A DNA stretch of 64,000 bases from positions 868,001-932,000 of the forward strand of contig CP107851.1 in NCBI GenBank assembly GCA_036013505.1. Direction: 5' to 3'. Source of the stretch: Streptomyces sp. NBC_00510. Lineage in GTDB: Bacteria > Actinomycetota > Actinomycetes > Streptomycetales > Streptomycetaceae. The notes beneath the pieces were generated by a model. The model worked only from the letters and a program-made list of their open reading frames with translations. It did not search any database and was not told the DNA's origin. The translations under genes and the position numbers were made by a program. Shown here one piece after another: positions 6,640 to 14,444 of this stretch (the stretch's first letter is position 1; the number at the start of each line of letters is the position of its first letter).

Positions 6640-7758
6640 TTACCGCGAGGCGCCGGCGGCGCGGCGGTACGGGGCGAGGAACGTGCCGAGTTCCGCCAGC
6701 ATCTCCTCGGGCGCCTGCTCGGCGACCCAGTGACCGGCGCCGCGGATGACCACGCCCCGTACGTCCTCCGCCAGGGGCTCCAGCGCGCCGGCGACGGCAC
6801 CGCCCCAGCTCTCGGATCCGCCGATCGCCAGGACCGGCATCGTCAGCTTCTTCTGCGCGCGGTCCTCGTTCTGACCGGTGGTGCCGTCCCACGCGCGGTA
6901 GAACCCGAAACTGCCGCGCAGCGTCGCGGGGTCGGAGAAGAGGCGGACGTAGTACTCGCGCGCGTACCGGGGCAGCTTCTCCCCGCCCTGGATGTCGAAC
7001 TCGTAGCCGAAGAAGTCCGCTTCGCGCCCCCTGACCAGCCGTTCGGTCAGCTCGTGGTCGACCCGGTTGAACGGGATGTGCCAGAGCCTGTCGTTGTCCC
7101 GCTCGTCCAGGAAGAGGATCGGTGAGGCGGACTTCCGCGGGGGTCCGGGGACCTCGGCGAGGGCCACGCGGGCGACGCGCTCCGGGTGGTCGGCCGCCAG
7201 CGCGTAGCTGATGATCATTCCGGTGTCGTGGCCGACGACCGCGAACCGTTCGTGGCCCAGGGCGTCCATCAGGGCGACCAGGTCGCCCGCCAGGGAGCGG
7301 GTGTCGTACCCGCTCATGGGCTTGTCGGTGAGTCCCATGCCGCGCTGGTCGACGGCGATGACGGTGTGGTGCCGGGCCAGTTCCGGCATCAGCATGCGCC
7401 ACGCGTACCAGTTCTGCGGCCAGCCGTGCACCAGGAGCAACGGCGGCCCGTCGCCTCCGGTCACCACGTGCTGGCGCAGCCCGCCGGCCCGGACGAAGCG
7501 GCTGCTGAAGGTCTTGGTGAACCCGGCCGGCAGCCGGGGCGCCGAGGAGACCGAGCCGAACCCGTGCGGCGTCCGCAGGGGCGGGGTGGCGGAGGCCGAC
7601 GGCAACCCGCCCGCCAGCGAGATGCCGGCGACGGTGACGGCGGAGGCGGCCGCGCCGCCGACGAAGGCGCGTCGTGACAGTCCGCGCGGGGCACGGTGCG
7701 ACGCCGGCCTCGGGCCGGGGCCGTCCTGCTCGGACGGCTCCACGGGGGGCATGTTCAC
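6640..7758 (-). CDS. Tat-exported alpha/beta hydrolase, epoxide-hydrolase-like
   Basis: A 372-residue protein with a twin-arginine signal peptide: basic region, SRRAF at 28-32, an Ala/Gly-rich hydrophobic stretch and a probable cleavage site after PSASA near residue 57. The mature part is an alpha/beta hydrolase with HGWPQNW at 111-117 (oxyanion region) and nucleophile elbow GHDTG with Asp178, typical of epoxide hydrolases and haloalkane dehalogenases. A C-terminal RGAGHWVAEQ supplies the catalytic His. It is the first gene of the unit hydrolase-tatB-tatA-tatC, which suggests its own export machinery. GTG is preferred over the ATG two codons later because AAGGAA is better spaced. The substrate is unknown; it could be an epoxide or a related electrophile. 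Confidence 0.85.
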   Translation of the reverse strand: MNMPPVEPSEQDGPGPRPASHRAPRGLSRRAFVGGAAASAVTVAGISLAGGLPSASATPPLRTPHGFGSVSSAPRLPAGFTKTFSSRFVRAGGLRQHVVTGGDGPPLLLVHGWPQNWYAWRMLMPELARHHTVIAVDQRGMGLTDKPMSGYDTRSLAGDLVALMDALGHERFAVVGHDTGMIISYALAADHPERVARVALAEVPGPPRKSASPILFLDERDNDRLWHIPFNRVDHELTERLVRGREADFFGYEFDIQGGEKLPRYAREYYVRLFSDPATLRGSFGFYRAWDGTTGQNEDRAQKKLTMPVLAIGGSESWGGAVAGALEPLAEDVRGVVIRGAGHWVAEQAPEEMLAELGTFLAPYRRAAGASR

Positions 7759-7780
7759 GGGGTTTCCTTTCCCTAGGAAC

Positions 7781-7797
7781 GAGCATATGCGCGTATC
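7781..7797 (-). promoter_or_regulatory. GAGCATATGC-type palindrome upstream of the hydrolase-tat operon
   Basis: Plus strand reads GAGCATATGCGCGTATC, one mismatch from the perfect 12-bp palindrome. It ends 22 bases before the GTG start of the hydrolase. It matches the sites before the MarR gene at 4.6 kb and the NmrA gene, in the same orientation relative to transcription. Confidence 0.6.
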
Positions 7798-7856
7798 GGG
7801 GCGCAGGGCGGGCCACGTCCGTACGGCTCCGTACGCCCTGCGGTGAGGGGGTGGGA

Positions 7857-8330
7857 TCAGCGGCCGGGGAACCGCTGCTTGATCTCCTGGAGCACCCAGC
7901 CGTTGCCGTCCGGGTCGCTGAAGGCGGCGAACGAGCCGTACGAGGCACGGTCGGGATGCAGGCCCGCGAGCCGCCCCTGACCCTCCTGCCGGTGGGTGAC
8001 CTCCCCACCCTCATGGCCGTGGAACAGCAGCCCGCCGGCGTCGTGGAACACCTCGCTCACCTCGATGCCCCGGGCGACCAGCTCCGCACGGGCCTCCTCG
8101 ATGTCGAGGACGGCCAGGTACAGCCCCTGGGCCGAGCCCGGCTCGGCGGAGGTGAGTCCCTGACCGAACATCACCGAGCACTCCGAGCCCGGCGGGGTGA
8201 AGTGCACCGCGCGCCAGTCCTCGCTGACGGCCTTGTCCAGATCCAGGCGGAATCCCAGCGCCTCGTAGAACGCCTTGGCCCGGTCGACATCGGACACGGG
8301 CAGCACGACAAGTTCCAGCTTCGTGTACAT
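7857..8330 (-). CDS. VOC (glyoxalase/bleomycin-resistance) family protein
   Basis: A 157-residue protein with two beta-alpha-beta-beta-beta units of the vicinal oxygen chelate fold. The first begins MYTKLELVVLPVSDVDRAKAFYEALGF; the second ends SYGSFAAFSDPDGNGWVLQEIKQ, the classic C-terminal PDGN signature with the metal-ligand Glu. Such proteins are glyoxalases, ring-cleavage dioxygenases, fosfomycin or bleomycin resistance proteins, or unassigned. The start was chosen because GGAAG lies about 7 bases upstream, so the longer open frame to 8540 is not used. It sits beside the hydrolase-tat operon on the same strand, but the MarR-type box lies between them, so they are probably separate units. 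Confidence 0.78.
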   Translation of the reverse strand: MYTKLELVVLPVSDVDRAKAFYEALGFRLDLDKAVSEDWRAVHFTPPGSECSVMFGQGLTSAEPGSAQGLYLAVLDIEEARAELVARGIEVSEVFHDAGGLLFHGHEGGEVTHRQEGQGRLAGLHPDRASYGSFAAFSDPDGNGWVLQEIKQRFPGR

Positions 8331-8673
8331 GGGGGGTCTTCCTTCGTAGACGACGGTGCGCCGCACGCCGGCGGCCACCGTTTTCCGGGGGACGAGGACG
8401 GCGGAGCCGCACCGGCGCCACATGCCGGATCCCCGGCCGGGTCGCCGAAGGCTTCGAGCCGTACCACTGGAGCGGCTCAGCCTGTCCTCGTGGTGATGAC
8501 CGTAGGCCATTAGCTCGCAACCCGCAACACACATCCTCACGAATCGGGGCGAGCGTGACCCACTTCACCGCGCTTCACCGCACTCCACTGCATGGGGAAG
8601 AGAATGACGACCGTCTTGATTTCACCCACAACGGGGAGTGATCTAGACTGGCCCGGAAAGGGAGGCCCGCACG
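8331..8673. other. Divergent intergenic region between the VOC and CGNR genes
   Basis: About 340 bases without a supported gene. It must contain promoters for both divergent genes. A plausible plus-strand promoter is TTCACC (8621-8626), 17 bases, then TAGACT (8644-8649), about 25 bases before the CGNR start. Nothing clear was seen for the VOC side. Confidence 0.35.
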
Positions 8674-9276
8674 ATGCCGACGCCCACGACCGAGCGCAGT
8701 CCGCTGACCCAGCCCGCAGCCGTCGACGCGCTCCTGCGGTTCCTCAACACGCACCCTTCGGGGCCGAGGCAGCTCCCGGAGCGCTTCACGGACGCCCGCA
8801 GCATGCACGCATGGCTGCTGGAGCACGACCTGGGCACGGAGGCCACCCACGTCACCGAGGCCGACGCGGCCGCCGCACGCGAACTGCGCGACGCCCTGAT
8901 CACCGTGCTGCTGGCGCACGCGGGCGACAAGAACACCACACCCGGGGCACTCGCCCAGGCGGAGGAGCACCTGCGCGGCATCGCCGCCCGCTACCCCCTG
9001 ATCACGGTCGTCACCGCCAAGGGAGCCGGCCTGGCGAGCACGCAGAGCGGCATCCCCGGGCTGTTCGGGACCGTACTGGCGAGCGTCACCGAACTCGCGC
9101 ACGCGGGCGTGTGGGACAGGCTGCGGGCGTGCCGCCACGAGCCGTGCCACTTCTGCTTCTTCGACCGGACACGCAACAGCTCGGCCGGTTACTGCGGCCC
9201 GAGGTGCGGTTCCCGCGCGTCCATGCGGGCCTACCGGCAGCGCAGGAAGGAGCAGGCCGCCGGAACGGCGGGCTGA
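8674..9276 (+). CDS. CGNR zinc-finger family protein, putative transcriptional regulator
   Basis: A 200-residue protein with the ABATE-like N-terminal domain and a C-terminal zinc finger. The finger reads CRHEPCHFCFFDRTRNSSAGYCGPRCGSR, four zinc-ligand Cys followed by a CGSR version of the CGNR signature and then ASMRAYRQRRK, a basic helix probably contacting DNA. There is an extra Cys in the finger loop. Family members are actinobacterial regulators with few characterised ligands. GGGAGG precedes the ATG by 9 bases. It is monocistronic and lies 167 bases before mycothione reductase on the same strand. Confidence 0.8.
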   Translation: MPTPTTERSPLTQPAAVDALLRFLNTHPSGPRQLPERFTDARSMHAWLLEHDLGTEATHVTEADAAAARELRDALITVLLAHAGDKNTTPGALAQAEEHLRGIAARYPLITVVTAKGAGLASTQSGIPGLFGTVLASVTELAHAGVWDRLRACRHEPCHFCFFDRTRNSSAGYCGPRCGSRASMRAYRQRRKEQAAGTAG

Positions 9277-9442
9277 CCCCTCCGGCTGTGTCGCACCGGT
9301 GGTCCGCCCCCGACGCCCCGTGCCCGTGATATGAACCTCGAAGGACCGAACAGGCACAAATCGGGCGGGTCGTCCCGCGGGAGGACCCTGCGCCGCAGCC
9401 CCGACGTCCGGACATCTGCTGACCGGCGGAAGGCGGGCGGAC

Positions 9443-10798
9443 ATGCCGCACTACGATCTTGTGGTCCTCGGCGCGGGCAGCGGCAACATGCTGATCGGGG
9501 ACGAGTTCGCACACCTGCGTTGCGCCATCGTCGAACCGGACCGCTTCGGCGGTACGTGCCTGAACCGGGGCTGCATCCCCAGCAAGATGTTCGTCGTCGC
9601 CGCCGACGCGGCAGAGGGCGCGCGGGCGGCCGCGCGGCTCGGGGTCCACGCCACCGTCGAACCGGTGGACTGGAAGACCGTCCGCGACCGGGTCTTCCAC
9701 CGGATCGACCCCATCCACGACAGCGCGGTGGACTACCGACGGGACCACGGCATCGACGTGTACACCGAGGAGGCGCGCTTCATCGGGCCGAAGGTGCTGC
9801 AGGTGGGCGGGGAGCGGATCACCGCCGACACCATCGTGGTCGCGGTCGGCTCACGGCCCGACGTGCCGGACGTCCCCGGACTGGACACCGTGCCGTTCCA
9901 CACCTCCGACACCATCATGCGGATCGAGGACGCACCCGCTTCGCTGGCCGTCATCGGCGGCGGGTTCATCGCGGCCGAGTTCGGCCACGTCTTCGGCGCG
10001 TTCGGGTCGGACGTCACGATCATCCAGCGGGGGCCGCGCCTGCTGATGGCCGAGGACGAGCAGGTGTCCGAGCGCTTCACCGAGCTCGTCTCCCGTCGGC
10101 ACCAGGTCTTCCTCGGCGCCACCGTCACCGCCGTCGAACGTCGCCCCGGCGGCGTCGAGGTGAGTGTCACCTGCGCCGAGGGCGAGCAGGTCGTCCAGGC
10201 CGAGATGCTGCTGATCTGCACCGGCCGCCGGCCCAACACCGACCGGCTGGACGCGGCCGCCGGCGGGCTGGAACTCGACGGGCACGGGCACATCGTGACC
10301 GACAACACGTACCGCACGTCCGTACCGGGGGTCTGGGCCCTCGGCGACGCCGTGAACCACTTCCAGCTCAAGCACATGGCCAACGCCGAGTCCCGTGTCG
10401 TACGGCACAACCTGCTCCACCCGGACGACCTGCGCACCCTGTCCAACCGGCTGGCTCCGCACGCGGTCTTCACCAGCCCGCAGATCGCGAGCGTCGGACT
10501 GACCGAGCAGGAGGCGCGCCGCCGCGGCGTCGCGTACCTGGTGAGCGTCCGCGACTACGCGGACACCGCCTACGGATGGGCCCTGGAGGACACCACCAGT
10601 TTCGTGAAGGTCCTGGCGGACCCCGGCGACCGGACGATCCTGGGCGCGCACATCATCGGTCCCCAGGCCGCGACGCTCATCCAGCCGCTGATCCAGGCCA
10701 TGGCACTGGGGCAGACGGCCGACCAGGTCGGCCGGGAGGTGCTGTACATCCACCCCGCGCTGACCGAGGCCGTCGAGCAGGCCCTGCTGGACCTGTAG
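9443..10798 (+). CDS. mtr: Mycothione reductase
   Basis: A 451-residue FAD-dependent disulfide oxidoreductase that reduces mycothiol disulfide with NADPH, keeping the actinobacterial thiol pool reduced. The N-terminal FAD motif GAGSG is at 10-14. The redox-active pair Cys39/Cys44 lies in GGTCLNRGCIPSKM; this CLNRGC form marks mycothione reductase within the glutathione-reductase superfamily. A second Rossmann motif (IGGGFIAAEFGHVF) binds NADPH. The C-terminal interface has YIHPALTEAVEQALL with the catalytic His-Glu pair. A strong stem-loop follows. Such genes are typically induced under thiol stress; no SigR-type promoter was recognised directly upstream. Confidence 0.92.
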   Translation: MPHYDLVVLGAGSGNMLIGDEFAHLRCAIVEPDRFGGTCLNRGCIPSKMFVVAADAAEGARAAARLGVHATVEPVDWKTVRDRVFHRIDPIHDSAVDYRRDHGIDVYTEEARFIGPKVLQVGGERITADTIVVAVGSRPDVPDVPGLDTVPFHTSDTIMRIEDAPASLAVIGGGFIAAEFGHVFGAFGSDVTIIQRGPRLLMAEDEQVSERFTELVSRRHQVFLGATVTAVERRPGGVEVSVTCAEGEQVVQAEMLLICTGRRPNTDRLDAAAGGLELDGHGHIVTDNTYRTSVPGVWALGDAVNHFQLKHMANAESRVVRHNLLHPDDLRTLSNRLAPHAVFTSPQIASVGLTEQEARRRGVAYLVSVRDYADTAYGWALEDTTSFVKVLADPGDRTILGAHIIGPQAATLIQPLIQAMALGQTADQVGREVLYIHPALTEAVEQALLDL

Positions 10799-10815
10799 GC
10801 CCGGGGTCCGGGTCC

Positions 10816-10854
10816 GCCCGGAGCGGTCCCGCCCGAGACGGGACCGCTCCGGGC
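10816..10854. terminator. Bidirectional stem-loop between mtr and the multicopper oxidase gene
   Basis: A 16-bp perfect stem (GCCCGGAGCGGTCCCG and its complement) with a 7-base loop, between two convergent genes. Confidence 0.75.
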
Positions 10855-10877
10855 CTTGACGCCCCGATGGTGGGGGC

Positions 10878-12848
10878 CTACATCTTCATGTGCTTCATGT
10901 CGTGCGCGTCCATTCCCCGACCCATGTCCATCAGCATCCGGTGGATGTCGTGGACCGGCGACGGCATGACGACGAAGGGCCGCATCATGCCCTCGTCCTC
11001 GTGGTCGAGGAGGTGACAGTGGTACATGACCTTGCCGGTCTGGTCGGCGAGACGTCCCGCCACGGTGACGAGGGTGTTGGCGTTGACGGTGATGGTGTCC
11101 TTCCAGCCGGACTCCTCCGGGGCGACCGGGACCGGAGCGCCGACCGTGATGGGCTTCCTGGTCTGCGCCGTGGCGAAGTCCACACCGGAGGAGTCGACGG
11201 CCCGCCGGTCGACGACCTGGAAGTTCATCAGGTGGATGTGCATCGGGTGGTAGATGGGCACGCCCTCGGGGGCGGCGCTGATGAAGTGCCACTTCTCCCA
11301 GGTGCCGGAAGCAGCGAAGAAGGTGGTGGTGTCCTCGAACATGGTGCCCGTGCGACGCAGCGTCCGGGTGCCGCCCGGCATGTCGACCGTGACGATGCCG
11401 GTGCCCGGCGCCGTGTCGGCCGGGACCTGCTCCATCTCCCAGATCTGGGGCATGGCGCCGGTCTTGTCGAAGCCGAGCAGGACGAAGCGCTCGGTGGCGT
11501 CCTTGGGCACATCGGCGAGGGTGAGCTTGCGGAACGACTTCGACAACGTTGTCGGAAGCGGGTGGAGCGCGCGGCGCCGCTTCTCGACGCGGAACTGCAT
11601 GACGTCGGGGAAGGGGATCATGAAGTCCGGCAGGGCCGCTCCGGCGGTCTGACCCGGGATCGTGTTGACGAGCTTGAGCTTCCTCCCGGGGAAGGCCGCG
11701 AAGTCGACGACGACGTCGGCGCGCTCGGCGGGCGAGAGGGAGATCGCCTCGTCGATGGTCTGGGGCTTGCCGAGCAGCCCCATGTCGGTGCCGATGAGCT
11801 TCATGGCGCCGCGCACGACCTTGCCGGTCTCCTCGTCGACGACGACCAGGCGGTAGACGCGGGTGGTGGAGACGTTCACCAGGCGGAAGCGGTAGGCGCG
11901 GGCCTGCACGTCCAGGTACGGCCACACCACGCCGTTGACCATCGTGAACGGGTTCAGGCTCGCCAGGGCGGGCGGGATGGTGCCCGGCATCGGCATCGCG
12001 CCGCCGCCCACGATCCGCTTGGCGAGGACCTGGCCGGTGAGCCGGCCCTGGGCGTCGGTGTCGAAGTTGACGTCCTGGATCGTCAGCGGGATCTCGTACT
12101 CGCCGCGGGGCAGTCCGAGCCGGTCCTCCTCCGCGTCGCGCACCACGTAGTTGCCGACCAGACCGGCCTGGACGTTGAGCGAGGTCACCGACATGGCGTG
12201 GTCGTGGTAGAAGAGGTGGGCCGCCGCCTGGTCGTTGGCGTACTCCCCCAACTGCCCGTTCCCGGAGGTGACTCCGAACTCCGCGGCGCCGTCGCTCAGG
12301 GCGTTCTGGTGGCCGCCGTGCACATGGACGGTGGTCCAGGCGGTGAGCCGCTCGACCTCGGGGCGGGCGGCGGCACCCTCGGCGCCGGGCCGGTTGTAGG
12401 GCAGCAGGCCGGGGCCGGGGCCCTCGGGGTCCACCCACACCGCCTTGATCGGCGTCCTGCCCTTGAGCTTGTTGTTCCAGGCGATACGGACCCGCTCCCC
12501 GCTGCGGACCTCGATGGTCGGGCCGGGGAAGTGGCCGGCGTAGGTCCACAGCCGGGTCGGCGGCATCTGGGAGTGCAGCCGGACCGAGGACGGGACCATG
12601 TCGATCTCCGTGATCCCATGGCTCTTGGGGCGCAGCGTCGGCGGGACGCGCAGCGCGTCCCGGAACGGCTTCAACGTCGTGAACGTGGGCTCGTTCACGC
12701 CGTGCAGCGCGTCGGCCGCCTCCGCCGTGCCCTCGAAGACGCCGGCGGAGCCGAGGACTCCGGTACCGGCGACGGCGACGGCCGCCGCGGTGACCCCGGC
12801 CATGCCGAGGACGGTCCGCCTGCTGGTCGTTGACATGTAAGTGTTCAT
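10878..12848 (-). CDS. Tat-exported multicopper oxidase (CueO/bilirubin-oxidase-like)
   Basis: About 656 residues. The signal peptide has TSRRTVLGMAG followed by an Ala/Val/Gly-rich stretch, typical of Tat export of a folded cuproenzyme. All four copper motifs are visible: HVHGG and YHDHAMS in the first domain, HPMHIHLMNF and YHCHLLDHEDEGMM in the last. The final one carries the type-1 Cys and an axial Met. The C-terminus is Met/His-rich (DMGRGMDAHDMKHMKM), which suggests copper binding or tolerance. Likely roles are cuprous oxidase, laccase or phenol oxidation. ATG 12836 is an alternative start; neither has an ideal ribosome binding site. About 490 bases of non-coding DNA precede it. Confidence 0.88.
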   Translation of the reverse strand: MNTYMSTTSRRTVLGMAGVTAAAVAVAGTGVLGSAGVFEGTAEAADALHGVNEPTFTTLKPFRDALRVPPTLRPKSHGITEIDMVPSSVRLHSQMPPTRLWTYAGHFPGPTIEVRSGERVRIAWNNKLKGRTPIKAVWVDPEGPGPGLLPYNRPGAEGAAARPEVERLTAWTTVHVHGGHQNALSDGAAEFGVTSGNGQLGEYANDQAAAHLFYHDHAMSVTSLNVQAGLVGNYVVRDAEEDRLGLPRGEYEIPLTIQDVNFDTDAQGRLTGQVLAKRIVGGGAMPMPGTIPPALASLNPFTMVNGVVWPYLDVQARAYRFRLVNVSTTRVYRLVVVDEETGKVVRGAMKLIGTDMGLLGKPQTIDEAISLSPAERADVVVDFAAFPGRKLKLVNTIPGQTAGAALPDFMIPFPDVMQFRVEKRRRALHPLPTTLSKSFRKLTLADVPKDATERFVLLGFDKTGAMPQIWEMEQVPADTAPGTGIVTVDMPGGTRTLRRTGTMFEDTTTFFAASGTWEKWHFISAAPEGVPIYHPMHIHLMNFQVVDRRAVDSSGVDFATAQTRKPITVGAPVPVAPEESGWKDTITVNANTLVTVAGRLADQTGKVMYHCHLLDHEDEGMMRPFVVMPSPVHDIHRMLMDMGRGMDAHDMKHMKM

Positions 12849-13292
12849 CCTGTTCTGGGTGGTACGAGCACGGGAGGCGAAGCTTCGAAGGGGACGCACA
12901 TGCGCTCCCCCGGGTCCGGGGAGCGTCGTTCCGCGCGCCTCAGGACGGCGATGCCGAGCGGTCGACCGGCGGCCTGAGGACATTCGGGCGCGGACGGATG
13001 CCGTCGGGCCTGTCGGCCACCGGCATCCCGCGTCAGGGCAGGCACGTCGGCCTGCCGGCCGGTCCCGACGAGGGTCCTGTCGGTCCGGCGCTCCCGGAGC
13101 GCGCATCCTCCCGGTGGGTTCGCCACCTTGGTGCGGCACTCGTACCCGGGCATTCCCCCCAGCCTGCGCTGAGCCCCCCGCGCACTATTTGCTCGGTCAA
13201 GCAAGTAGAACATTGGACTACTTGTACGTGCAAGTAGCTTGATTCGTCATCAAACCGGCGGCAATAGAGCCTGCGGAGGCGCGCCGCACCCC
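12849..13292. other. Long intergenic region with an orphan operator-like palindrome
   Basis: No gene is supported here; short frames on both strands lack starts with ribosome sites and show no family resemblance. The notable content is the AT-rich patch around 13180-13250, with three GCAAGTAG/CTACTTG elements listed separately. The rest is probably the leader and promoter of the multicopper oxidase gene. Confidence 0.4.
13201..13237. promoter_or_regulatory. CTACTTG-TACGTG-CAAGTAG palindrome plus a third GCAAGTAG
   Basis: A 7-bp inverted repeat with a 6-base spacer (13218-13237) is preceded by another GCAAGTAG (13201-13208). The elements resemble the GCAAGTAAA boxes before the two paralogous MarR genes. 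It lies about 370 bases upstream of the multicopper oxidase start and just past the end of the NmrA gene. No adjacent regulator gene exists, so a distant MarR paralogue is a candidate binder. Confidence 0.45.
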
Positions 13293-13321
13293 GCTCCGGC
13301 ATCCCCGCGGGATGCCGGAGC
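13293..13321. terminator. Stem-loop downstream of the NmrA-type gene
   Basis: A 13-bp perfect stem (GCTCCGGCATCCC and complement) with a CGC loop, 15 bases after the end of the minus-strand NmrA gene. Confidence 0.7.
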
Positions 13322-13335
13322 GGCCCCACCCGGGC

Positions 13336-14241
13336 TCAGCCCAGGTAGAAGTCCCGGCGGGCGGCGACGAACTGCTCGACGGTCCGGGCGGGCACACCCG
13401 TCACACGCTCGACGTCGTCGGACGCCCGGTCGTAGCGGTTCTCCCGGTGCAGCCGGCCCATGGTGGCGATGTGCGCCTCGACGTGCGGCGGCAGACCGGC
13501 CCGGCTGAGCACCTCGTCCCGCCACCGCTCCGGCGGCACGTCGACGTACGCCACCTCACGTCCCAGCGCCCGGGAGAACTCCCCGGCCATCTCGGCCATG
13601 TCGAGCGTGCGCGGCCCGGTCAGTTCGAGGACCCTGCCGACGTGCGGGACCGGGTCGCGCAGGACCGTGGCGACGACCCGGGCGACGTCCTCCACGGCCA
13701 CCGGGGAGGTACGCCCGGTGCCGAACGGCAGCGCGATCGTCCCGGTCTCCCGGATCGACCGTGCCGCCAGCGCGGTGAACAGCGGATTGTCCAGGAAGGA
13801 CGTCGGGCGGACGTGGACCACCGGCAGGCCCGACCAGTTCAGCACCTGCTCCGCCAGCCAGTGCAGCCGCTGCTGGTGGGACTCCCCCGTGCTGGTCGCG
13901 GTCATCTGCGACACCGTCATCTGCGACATGCCCACCAGCGCGTCCAGCCGCCCGTACGCGCGGGCGACGCTCGCCACCACGGTCGCCGCGAGCAGGTGAT
14001 CGGTCGAGACGGGCATCGCGAAGTACATCCGCCGCGCACCCTCCAGTGCCGCGGCCACGGTCTCGGGCCGGGTCAGATCGCCGGTGACGACCTCCGCGCC
14101 GAGCGCGCGCAGCGCGTCCGCCCGCTCGTCGTCGTGGCGGACCATCGCGCGCACCGGTACGTCCTGCTCACGCAGGAGTTCGAGGACGGCACGGCCCACG
14201 CCGCCGACCCCGGTGACGAGGACAAGATTGCCGGCAGCCAT
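13336..14241 (-). CDS. NmrA/SDR-type NAD(P)-binding oxidoreductase
   Basis: A 301-residue atypical short-chain dehydrogenase. The nucleotide-binding motif GVGGVGRAV is near residue 10; RHDDER follows and suggests NADP preference. The body contains DLTRPETVAAALEG, VGMSQM, HVRPTSFLDNPLF and a C-terminal HENRYDRASDDVERVTG. There is no YxxxK catalytic pair at the usual place. Members act as NADPH sensors or quinone/azo reductases. The start is chosen by AAGGAGA 9 bases upstream, so the much longer open frame is not used. A copy of the GAGCATATGCTC box lies 107 bases upstream, suggesting control by the MarR protein encoded near 4.6 kb. Confidence 0.8.
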   Translation of the reverse strand: MAAGNLVLVTGVGGVGRAVLELLREQDVPVRAMVRHDDERADALRALGAEVVTGDLTRPETVAAALEGARRMYFAMPVSTDHLLAATVVASVARAYGRLDALVGMSQMTVSQMTATSTGESHQQRLHWLAEQVLNWSGLPVVHVRPTSFLDNPLFTALAARSIRETGTIALPFGTGRTSPVAVEDVARVVATVLRDPVPHVGRVLELTGPRTLDMAEMAGEFSRALGREVAYVDVPPERWRDEVLSRAGLPPHVEAHIATMGRLHRENRYDRASDDVERVTGVPARTVEQFVAARRDFYLG

Positions 14242-14348
14242 CGGTCGGTCTCCTTCTGGGTTGGCTGAGTTTCGGGTGACGGGTGTGGCCACGGACTCCC
14301 GTGGCGTACGAGGTGCCACAGGGCGCGCACTCCCACCCGCACCATTAC

Positions 14349-14365
14349 GAGCATATGCTCCTATC
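14349..14365 (-). promoter_or_regulatory. Perfect GAGCATATGCTC palindrome between the NmrA and phosphatase genes
   Basis: A 12-bp perfect palindrome at 14349-14360. On the NmrA coding strand it is followed by GTAATGG, matching the arrangement before the MarR gene (GTATCAT). It could act on the NmrA gene and, being only about 85 bases away, also on the divergent phosphatase gene. Confidence 0.6.
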
Positions 14366-14444
14366 TCCCGAGCGGCAAGCGGAGTCCTCGCCTCTGAGCG
14401 ACCGGTCACCCGCGCACCTATACTCGCGAAGAGGGAGCAGTTCG

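Noticed and set aside
6590..8014. Long frame joining TatB to upstream sequence as one 554-residue protein
   Set aside because: The upstream part is Arg/Gly-rich shadow of the hydrolase gene. GTG 6589 with GGGAGG gives a normal TatB N-terminus.
13033..13329. 98-residue minus-strand frame in the gap before the multicopper oxidase
   Set aside because: It crosses the terminator hairpin and the operator palindrome, lacks a ribosome site and shows no recognisable motif.
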